The notes beneath the pieces were generated by a model, which was not told where the DNA came from, did no database searches, and was given only the letters and a program-made list of their open reading frames with translations. The translations under genes and the position numbers were made by a program. Of a stretch of DNA of 64,000 nt, positions 58,301 to 64,000 are shown one piece after another; position 1 is the stretch's first letter, and each line of letters opens with the position of its first letter. Location: assembly GCA_023630585.1 (NCBI GenBank), contig CM042541.1:16726501-16790500 (forward strand), in the 5' to 3' direction. The DNA is from Cranoglanis bouderius. Lineage: Eukaryota > Chordata > Actinopteri > Siluriformes > Cranoglanididae.

Positions 58301-60436
58301 CAGTGCGATGCTGTACTGCTTCGGAGGGGCTGTTCTCTCAGGAGTCATCATGGCTGAAGCACCGATCGAGCCGCTGGCCAACAGCACCAACGTCCTGCTC
58401 GCCTCATTAATGTGGTCAGTACACCTGCCTTATCTTAAGTAAGGAAAATAAAATACTCGTGTGTGCTTTTATAGGAAAATAACCCACACTGGCTAGCGTG
58501 ATGCGGCCAGACACAAAGAAAAAAAATTACTGTTACCACTGAAAAGTTGATTATTTTCCTATAACAGTACATCCCCAAGTGTTTTATTTCTCTTATACCA
58601 CAGCAATTTACCATCAGGTACAAACTGATTTGTTATATTTACATTTAATGTTGTGGAACATTGGTGAAACAAGCTAGTTATCAGCTATGTTAGAGCAGCT
58701 ACAATGCCATTCCCTCACCAGCTTCTCTCTATTTTGTCCTCTCTCTTGAAGTTAATAGTTCAAAACAAACACAGCGTTTCATGTTGCAGAGAAGCCACAA
58801 AGTGCAAACTACCATATCCTCTATTCTTTACTGAATAAACCTAATCCTAACTTGTCAGAATAAGCATCTAACTCTTAGCTACCACACTTCTCTCCAGCTG
58901 AAAAAGTAATGAGGGGAAATGTGGAGGAGGGGAGTGTATCCTGTGTAAACCTCCACAGTGAGTGTGTTTGCTTTCCCTCTAAACAGAGCTGATCTCTAAT
59001 CCAAGGTCTAGCTTGCCTGTGTGTGTTTGAACTTTGAAGTTTTGAGTAGAAGTAATATGGTGTGTTCAAGACACGTCGGAAAGATCGTAATCGCAAGTTG
59101 AACGCACATGAAGTCCTATTTATAAGTGGGAAACTCAGGATTTTTTTTGAGCCCAGAGTTTCCGAGTCGGGGGCGTGTCAGTAAGAAAACATGGTGGAAT
59201 CAATGGATGCAACGTCTGTAGTTGACGGTAAATTTGTTGAAATTAAATGTGTACTCGTCTCAGAAGCTGATTTCAGTTATTATGTGTTTGGTATATGCAG
59301 CAAGTTATTGAAATACAAGCAAATTGCTTAATATGTCTTTGTCAGGCTTTTTTTATTTACAATAAAACGAGCTGTTTTCCTGCACAAAATATGATAGCAT
59401 TGTACAATTATGATACAATATGTAACGATAAAGTTTACAGTGGCTTCATAAATTGATTAAAAACATTTACAAAAAAAAAAAAAAGAAGAAGCAAAACACA
59501 CCTTAGGTGCATTCTTTGTTTTTCATTTTCTAGAAGTAGAGTTAAAAACCTTGCTGTATTTTTTTGAGAAGGTACACCGCCATCTTGCTCCGACCAAAGT
59601 GACTTGAACGCAACTCGTAAACACGAACTTCCCAGGAGGACTTGAACGCACCAATAAAATAAACGCAGAGAAGTGAAAGGGAAAGTTTTATTGTTCTTTA
59701 TGGCATTGTAATGCCCCCTGGTGGGTTGAGAGAGCGTTACACAGCACACGGAAATCTGTACAAGGGTTCCGTCTTTGTAAATTATTTAATAATAATAAAT
59801 GTTATTTTCTAAAGTGTGTGAACAGGATATTAAGCAGCAGAATTGTGTGTAAAACGATTTCCCATTTTACGTTGCTACTTTTGGCAGTGTGACCTTTACT
59901 CATAGCGGATATTATAAAGGGGCTTTTAAAGGGTTTTTTTTAATCATACATTAGGAGACTAATTAGCAAAGTGAGTCATTAGCATGCAATAAAGGTAAAA
60001 GCTAAAAATTGAAAAACAAGCTTTTATCTGAGTCAAAGTCAAACCTATTATTATTTCTTATTCACTGTAGGCCTTTTATAGTCATAAAATAGCAGGTATT
60101 CAACTTGTCATTTGTCACATTTGAAGACTGAAATCCTTTTTTTTTTGGAAAGAAAGAAAAACGTCTATATGTCATTAGACTATTTAAATGCTTTTTTTCA
60201 CACCTCATTATGGCAGTAGAGGTACAGACTTTTTCTGCTTTTATAGTAAAAAAAAAAAAATCACACACGCGCACACACACACTCACTCATTTTGCATGAG
60301 CATCTATGATAATGAAGCGCAAATTACACTAATGGACGATTAATTGACCACTTTCTGGGCTCTGAGACGGAGATGGCCAATTAAGCAATTAGCCATGCTG
60401 CTGCTGCTGCTGTGCGCGCGCGTGTGTGTATGTGTA

Positions 60437-60491
<55 letters not shown>

Positions 60492-62382
60492 TTTTGAATA
60501 GAAAACTCATGTCTCTCTCCCTGTCTACAATCACACATGATGCTAATCCACTGCACACAAATATGGAAATTAATTGATTGAGTATTATTTAATTATTTAC
60601 TTGCAGAAGATATTGAAGTGTCCGTAAACTCTAGTCAGTGTGTCTGAACGATGCTACATAGTGGACTACGTTACGTTATTCATTTAGCAGACCATCGTAC
60701 AAAATGCACAAACAGATGAACATCCAGAGTTTTTACAAGGATTCATAAGCTGAGAGACTAATGCTAGTTTATAGTCGTGTAGGTGGTAAAGTGCATAAAT
60801 AATAATACAGTAAATTAAAAACAGAGACGTCATTCAAAAGGCAATTAATGCAAGGTCAGTGTAGAGAAAGTGAGATGTTCTACACGTTGTCTGAAGGTCT
60901 TTAGAGCTTTCCAGAAGGAACAGAGACCAGAGGTGTGAAGGGTAAAGCTCATTCCACCAATGAGGTACCTGGACACTGGAATAGTGAGATGTTACACTAT
61001 GAGCATTTCTAAACCTCACTCTGTGTGCACACTAGCTGGTGACAAGTGACTTGTAATTTCTCTTGTGGGTGTGTAGTGACTGCTGCTGTTGTCACATGTG
61101 GGCGTGTCCTGTCCAGCTTCGCAGCTACTAGGTTAAGGCATTTATTGCACCAAGAACTGTTCTCATGTACTTTTTATGGAGTACACTCTGATTCTAGACG
61201 TCTGTGACATATTTAACGTGCTCTCAGTGGGGAACTGAGGAAACCCAGGCCCATTCATTCGTTTTGATTGTCGCTTTACTGCATCTAATTTTTTTTCGAC
61301 TTTGCTTATGGATTATCCCAGTTTATGATTGCCTACTTGTTCATGGATTACAATTATGTTCTGTGGACTTGTGAACACACTGATTTTACACACTTGCATC
61401 CTGACTCACTCTCTTACACTGTACAATGAGGCTGTGAGGTGAAAAATCTTCACTTGCGAACCAGATCAGAGCACCAGTCCTGATCCCCAAGATGTTGCCA
61501 AGAAGATATGGGTAGACCACAATGATATGAAATTTGTAAGATTTCCAAACAGTAACAGAAGTATTCTTATATTAAATGCAGCAGGAAATAAAACACAGGA
61601 AGTAACATTTACAGCTGTCTACAGTGAATGAATGCTATTTTGTCCTGTCAGTTCCTAAAGTTCTCTGTCTCTCTGCAGGTACTTGGTGTTTTATTGTCCT
61701 CAGGATGTGGTGTACTCCTGCGCCACCATCCTGCCCATCCGATTGGTCCTCACGGCTATGAAAGAAGTAACACGTACATGGAAGGTTTTAGGCGGAGTTA
61801 CACAGGCGAGCAGGAAGTACAAAGACAGCCTGTTTGTTATGATTGCAGTGGGCTGGGCTAAAGGTAAGACAGGCAGGACAGACAGAAAATATTGTATTAA
61901 AGAAAACAGGCTGTCTGAAACTACATCTTTTCTACTATATGCTACATGGTCGTTTTATAATTGAGAAATTATTCACACATGAAGTCTCACAATGCATTAT
62001 GGTGTCTGTAGACCGCAGGGATTAGGGAACGATTTCAGATCATTTTATGCAATTATTTTGACTATAAAAACATTTTTAAATGTTCGCTTATTTTTTTGCC
62101 ACATCATCTTTTATTAAAGTGGTTACGTGTCTCACCTCAGAGATGAGATACGTTGTGAAATATCAGAAGTTTGAGGTGACACTCGTTGCACAAAATGGAT
62201 CGAGCGCAGAACTACATATGAGCTGAATTCCAGTTTACACACATCTGAATCAAAGCACAGAAATAAAAAAAGTATACCCCACTTTTATGTTCTCTGACAT
62301 ACATGTCATGTCATATACATGATTCATAGGCAGAATATCCGGTATGGTTAAAATTGTAAAGCCTGCAGTCAGCAATAATAAT

Positions 62383-62413
<31 letters not shown>

Positions 62414-63797
62414 GAGAAAAATGGATATGGTTCTGGTTTAAAATCATGGCATGTTATTCCCCCCCATTCTCTCTCTGTAGGTGCGGGTGGAGGTCTGATG
62501 AGTAATTTTGAGCAGCTGGTTCGAGGTATTTGGAGACCTGAAACCAATGAGCTGTTGAAGATGACATAGTGAGTTTTACACCCTCTGTAATGACTTATAA
62601 ACACTCTTAAGCCTAGTTCACACTGCACCGACAGATGCCAACCAACGTCGATAATCACCAACTTTTAAAAGGTGGCTGTTGGATTTACAATGTTGGGAAA
62701 CACAACTATCATGTTCACACTGCCCCAACAGACCAACAAACTTTCCTTTACGAACAGTCAGACTAGTTTAAAAATGGATGATCCTTTTACCACAATCAAA
62801 CTATTACTATTACTAGTTGTCTTTCTTTGCCTGAAAAGACAAAGAGTGAAAAGAAAGAGGTTGTGGGTTAAGCCTTCGGTTGTTGCGACATGAGTCAGGG
62901 TGCTTACTTAACTTTATGCGGAGAACTGCAGATGAAGGATGTGCGGAGCTTTCAAAATTTTGGTCGGTTTGCCCCCAAGCAGTTTTAGCAACTCTGAGAA
63001 TGTCATCTTAAGGTAGGCTGTGTGGTAATTGAAGACCATTATTATACAGTTGCAATCAAAATTATTCAACCCCCATTGCAAATCAGGTTTATTGTCGAAA
63101 TTGACAGACTTTCAGCTGTTTGCAATGAACAAATCGAACAAAAGCAATTAAATAGTTCAACACAACGAATGATTCAAGTGGTTTCCCCAAATTCAACTGA
63201 AAATGCAACTTATCACTTCTCCAGTCTCAAAATTATTCAACCCTCTGAACAGAATCCCTCACAACAGCACAAATATGCAAAACAGGAGTTGTCTCAAACA
63301 CACCTGATGCAACTAATCATTAAACTTTGTTGGAAAACCATACCACACTGCTCAGACATTCCACGAGCGACAAACGCCTATTGAACAGGTTCAGTTGGTT
63401 AAAACAAATGCCGACCAACACCAACAGATGTCGACAGGGTTAACGCACTGATCCGACGAAACCCGACAAACATGTCTGTTGGCGTTGGTCGGCATCTGTA
63501 CCTGCAGTGTGAACTAGGCTTTAGTGAGTTGTAAACATGTCATATTAACTGCTGGCAAGGTTGCCTCAAGTAGCTGTCTTTATTGTTGAACTGAGAGCTG
63601 ATTTTCGTATCATTTCATTGCTTTGACCTATATACAGCTTATTCAGTGACCTGTGAGTATGTTTGTGTTTGTGTTACAGCCCCACTAAGGTGACTCTGAT
63701 TGGCTCAGTACTGTTCTCTCTGCAGCAGTGTCAGTATCTCCCTGTGCACAGGCCGCAGCTGATGCTCCTCTACACTGCCTTCATTGTCATCAACAAG
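49368..63797 (+). CDS. tmem38b: TRIC-B, trimeric intracellular cation channel type B (5 of about 6 coding exons)
   Basis: Exons 49368-49491, 58258-58414, 61679-61863, 62481-62568 and 63680-63797 join in frame to give 224 residues. The product is a seven-pass ER/SR membrane protein forming homotrimeric K+ channels that balance charge during Ca2+ release. Landmarks: LNMFPYFDAAHYIVSVMSLR (TM1), ACWFSAMLYCFGGAVLSG (TM2, glycine-rich), YLVFYCPQDVVYS (TM3), MKEVTRTWKVLGGVTQA (basic KEV segment, TM4 end), VMIAVGWAKGAGGGLMSNFE (TM5, glycine-rich), YPTKVTLIGSVLF (TM6) and LMLLYTAFIVINK (TM7). VSVM, KEVTRTWK.VGGVT and P.KVTLxGSV.F follow TRIC-B rather than TRIC-A. The family is usually about 270-300 residues, so the basic C-terminal tail lies on a last exon past the window edge. 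Confidence 0.93.
49492..50392 (+). other. tmem38b: tmem38b intron 1, 5' part
   Basis: Intron 1 spans 49492-58257 (8.8 kb). This first part is unique AT-rich sequence with no repeat that I recognise. Confidence 0.6.
50393..50520 (-). repeat. Diverged SINE remnant
   Basis: The order TTTTTATCCAGAGTGAC ... GTCACTCTGGGGATTTGACC ... TAACCCACTAACCACTGAAC reflects the tail, box B and box A of the second SINE family on the minus strand. The middle is replaced or deleted. Confidence 0.6.
50521..51038. other. tmem38b intron 1, non-coding
   Basis: No repeat recognised up to the CT microsatellite. Confidence 0.4.
51039..51089. repeat. (CT)n microsatellite
   Basis: About 25 uninterrupted CT units. Confidence 0.95.
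51165..51898. mobile_element. hAT-like element split by a SINE
   Basis: The left end CAGTGTTTCTCAAAGTGGGG then TCCGTGAAGCA is matched at the right by GTCCCTGGCTGCAAATAGTT then TGCGACCGCTGC, the paired ends of a common hAT-type (Charlie-like) repeat. A SINE (51217-51553) sits inside, and the interior has no transposase. Confidence 0.65.
51217..51553 (-). repeat. tRNA-derived SINE inside the hAT-like element
   Basis: Full-length reverse copy: tail CATCCATTTTCTGTACTG, body, and head with TTAGTGGTTAGCACGTTCGC on the minus strand. Confidence 0.88.
51899..52255. other. tmem38b intron 1, non-coding
   Basis: A T-rich block (about 52090-52110) only. Confidence 0.35.
52256..52391. repeat. (GT)n microsatellite
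   Basis: An interrupted GTGTTT/GTAT part (52256-52322), then a pure (GT)n to 52391. Confidence 0.95.
52610..52982 (+). repeat. Teleost interspersed retroposon-like repeat
   Basis: The blocks GGATGAGACGTTAAAACCGA, GGTCCTGACTCTCTGTGGTC, AGCTGGTGTGTAGTGGGCGT and GGCTGCCGTCGCATCATCCA are characteristic of an abundant conserved SINE/LINE-tail repeat in fishes. It ends in an (AAT)n-rich stretch. The precise class is uncertain. Confidence 0.65.
52983..55198. other. tmem38b intron 1, non-coding
   Basis: 2.2 kb of AT-rich DNA without a recognisable repeat or exon. The frame at 54821-55045 has no homology that I know. Confidence 0.4.
55199..56160 (+). mobile_element. Tc1/mariner element, 5' two-thirds
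   Basis: The left end CAGTGCTGTGAAAAAGTATT follows TA at 55197-55198. It runs through a transposase pseudogene and stops at about 56160, where the end of another Tc1 family begins. The right half is missing. The same family begins again at 63921. Confidence 0.88.
55546..56090 (+). pseudogene. Tc1 transposase pseudogene
   Basis: From ATG at 55546 it reads MPKLKEIPEMMMKKVIEIHQ, the helix-turn-helix GHNAISKALGLQRSTVRAI, a stop after LPRSG, PRAQQLLIQEVTKEPRTTPK and TIRKTLGKNGIHGRVVR, another stop, then FWENVLWLDESKVELFGR with the first catalytic Asp. The second and third catalytic residues are on the missing part. Confidence 0.85.
56165..56460 (+). mobile_element. Tc1 terminal fragment, same family as 14215-15457
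   Basis: It reads toward the right terminus: CATCAAATTCAAAATGATCT, TACTCAGTTTAAACC, CATTTTACACAGCATCCCAA, ending GGAATTGGGGTTG, then TA at 56461-56462. It corresponds to one long terminal repeat plus adjacent sequence. Confidence 0.85.
56520..57710 (+). mobile_element. Mosaic of decayed Tc1 elements
   Basis: 56520-56735 starts CAGTGCTGCTAGAAAGTTTG (after TA at 56518-56519), a further Tc1 family end. 56760-56820 resembles part of the 55199 family. 57190-57710 carries frames like AISKALGL (as CATTTCTAAGGCTCTGGGAC) and other pieces parallel to 55560-55960, with many frameshifts. No complete frame remains. Confidence 0.7.
57711..58257. other. tmem38b intron 1, 3' end
   Basis: Non-coding. The intron closes with TTGTTTTCAG at 58248-58257, a good pyrimidine-tract acceptor. 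Confidence 0.55.
58258..58414 (+). CDS. tmem38b: tmem38b coding exon 2
   Basis: Completes Gly42 and encodes ALEVSRRSPLACWFSAMLYC, the TM2 glycine-rich stretch and AEAPIEPLANSTNVLLASLM. It ends after two bases of the Trp94 codon (phase 2) at donor GTCAGT. NST is a possible luminal N-glycosylation motif. Confidence 0.93.
58470..58640 (-). repeat. Dispersed repeat, 'TTATAGGAAAATAA' family
   Basis: In reverse complement it contains AAATTGCTGTGGTATAAGAG, AATAAAACACTTGGGGATGT and CTGTTATAGGAAAATAATCA, matching 22120-22190. A second TTTTATAGGAAAATAACCC at 58468-58486 is an inverted partner of 58553-58563, which hints at terminal inverted repeats. Confidence 0.6.
59059..59652. mobile_element. hAT/MITE-like element with GTGTGTTCAAG ends
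   Basis: The left end GGTGTGTTCAAGACACGTCG is mirrored, with differences, by the right end ACTTGAACGCACC (59640-59652); inner parts CGCAAGTTGAACGC and GCGTTCAAGTC-like words repeat. It is about 590 bp and non-coding. It carries a YY1-like CGCCATCTTG at about 59579-59588. Confidence 0.6.
60421..60488. repeat. (GT)n microsatellite
   Basis: Bordered by GCGCGC words on both sides. Confidence 0.95.
61679..61863 (+). CDS. tmem38b: tmem38b coding exon 3
   Basis: Encodes YLVFYCPQDVVYSCATILPI, RLVLTAMKEVTRTWKVLGGV and SLFVMIAVGWAKG. The KEVTRTWK segment is the conserved basic region that in TRIC structures binds phosphoinositide near the pore. It ends after the first base of Gly156 (phase 1) at donor GTAAGA. 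Confidence 0.93.
61864..62480 (+). other. tmem38b: tmem38b intron 3
   Basis: 617 bp with an (AAG)n run at about 62389-62413 and acceptor CTCTCTGTAG. No repeat element is seen. Confidence 0.8.
62481..62568 (+). CDS. tmem38b: tmem38b coding exon 4
   Basis: 88 bp encoding GAGGGLMSNFEQLVRGIWRP and ETNELLKMT, ending two bases into Tyr185 (phase 2), with donor GTGAGT. SNFEQLVRG.W.PE is strongly conserved in TRIC channels. Confidence 0.93.
62774..62893 (+). pseudogene. Harbinger transposase N-terminal fragment
   Basis: 39 residues from ATG at 62774: MDDPFTTIKLLLLLVVFLCL, then KRQRVKRKRLWVKPS and a stop. The hydrophobic start followed by a basic KRKRLWVKP block is typical of fish Harbinger (HARBI1-like) transposases. 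The DDE nuclease domain is absent. Confidence 0.8.
63047..63390 (+). mobile_element. Tc1 5' fragment nested in the Harbinger element
   Basis: It starts CAGTTGCAATCAAAATTATT after TA at 63045-63046, the terminus of a well-known fish Tc1 type, and repeats CAAAATTATTCAACCC at about 63227. The fragment ends before any transposase. The right boundary is approximate. Confidence 0.8.
63680..63797 (+). CDS. tmem38b: tmem38b coding exon 5
   Basis: Encodes PTKVTLIGSVLFSLQQCQYL, then PVHRPQLMLLYTAFIVINK (TM6 and TM7), ending in phase 0 at residue 224. The donor is AAG followed by GTCACA, a poor match beyond GT. If it is not used, reading continues 20 codons to a stop at 63858-63860 and would remove the C-terminal tail. 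Homology to TRIC-B ends exactly at INK, supporting the splice. Confidence 0.88.
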
Positions 63798-63920
63798 GTC
63801 ACATCATTAACTCACGTTATGTCCTCTACCCTACACCAGATTGTCACTACTACCATGTAGCACACTGTAGGGGAATTATAAATACCTCGCACACCTTCAT
63901 AAGGACATTAAATCATTTAT
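63798..63920 (+). other. tmem38b: tmem38b intron 5, start
   Basis: Non-coding if the GTCACA donor is used, or a 20-codon alternative C-terminus plus 3'UTR if it is not. No polyadenylation signal AATAAA is seen here. Confidence 0.6.
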
Positions 63921-64000
63921 AGTACTGTGAACAGGTTTCTTCTGTTTTTGTGTATATCTCATACTAAGTAGTTTTAGATCTTCAAACAAAATACAACACA
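63921..64000 (+). mobile_element. Tc1 left end, continuing past the window
   Basis: AGTACTGTGAACAGGTTTCT, then TTGTGTATATCTCATACTAA, parallels the first 80 bases of the element at 55199, with a small internal deletion. Confidence 0.75.

Larger units (their letters stand above)
58415..61678 (+). other. tmem38b: tmem38b intron 2
   Basis: 3.3 kb. It holds the dispersed repeat at 58470-58640, a MITE-like element at 59059-59652 and a (GT)n tract at 60421-60488. Acceptor CTCTCTGCAG ends at 61678. Confidence 0.75.
62610..63520 (+). mobile_element. PIF/Harbinger element with TTA target duplication
   Basis: The terminal repeats AGCCTAGTTCACACTGCACC at 62610 and GTGTGAACTAGGCT ending at 63520 are inverted, and further in GATGCCAACCAACGTCGA pairs with the GTTGGTCGGCATC side. 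TTA flanks both ends (62607-62609 and 63521-63523), the 3-bp target duplication usual for Harbinger. The start of a transposase gene is present, the catalytic part is deleted and a Tc1 fragment lies inside. Confidence 0.92.
62569..63679 (+). other. tmem38b: tmem38b intron 4
   Basis: 1111 bp, of which 911 are a Harbinger element with a nested Tc1. Without them the intron would be about 200 bp. Acceptor TGTGTTACAG ends at 63679. Confidence 0.85.

Noticed and set aside
49368..63797. Assignment to tmem38a (TRIC-A)
   Set aside because: Key segments (AHYIVSVM, KEVTRTWKVLGGVT, PTKVTLIGSVLF) follow TRIC-B wording, and TRIC-A-specific wording is absent.

Overview
The window reads as teleost fish nuclear DNA. 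It is AT-rich and intron-rich, crowded with dinucleotide microsatellites, and packed with Tc1/mariner, PIF/Harbinger, hAT, tRNA-derived SINE and LTR elements of kinds common in fish. The dominant SINE (tRNA-like head, then blocks such as TTTGCATGTTCTCCCCGTGC and a tail like GGATAAGCGGTACAG) suggests a siluriform (catfish) genome, but that is an inference from memory of fish repeats. I see no bacterial, organellar or viral gene system.

Two host genes are supported, one at each end. On the minus strand, 1419-1658 is the first coding exon of a PEAK-family pseudokinase scaffold, closest to PRAG1 (pragmin). The rest of that gene lies left of the window. Its promoter and untranslated first exon may lie at about 12.5-12.8 kb, where there is a CpG- and GC-box-rich stretch with a good minus-strand donor. 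On the plus strand, 49368-63797 carries five coding exons of tmem38b (TRIC-B, the trimeric intracellular cation channel of the ER/SR). All internal introns have GT-AG borders and matching phases, and the last exon lies beyond the right edge.

The rest is repeat-rich. 1-12.4 kb (most of it the proposed prag1 intron) holds internally deleted Tc1 copies, a palindromic MITE, SINEs and a hAT fragment. 13-24 kb holds a Tc1 element with TA target duplications, more SINEs and large microsatellite clusters. 24.3-29.2 kb is a nested insertion: a gag-only LTR retrotransposon with a 5-bp target duplication sits inside the transposase gene of an older Tc1 element, carries three classes of tandem repeat, and was itself hit by a SINE. 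29-47 kb holds tandem duplications, two further Tc1 copies with readable transposase pseudogenes, LINE remnants, MITEs and a Harbinger Myb-like fragment. A long inverted repeat of about 0.93 kb (47897-48826), with a GC box and a CCAAT box in each arm, lies about 0.5 kb upstream of the tmem38b start codon. Introns 1 and 4 of tmem38b contain several nested Tc1 and Harbinger insertions.

Nothing suggests that the two genes act in one pathway. The items most worth following up are the gag-only LTR element, the inverted repeat beside the tmem38b promoter, the weak donor of tmem38b exon 5, and several repeat families whose copies within the window can be compared.
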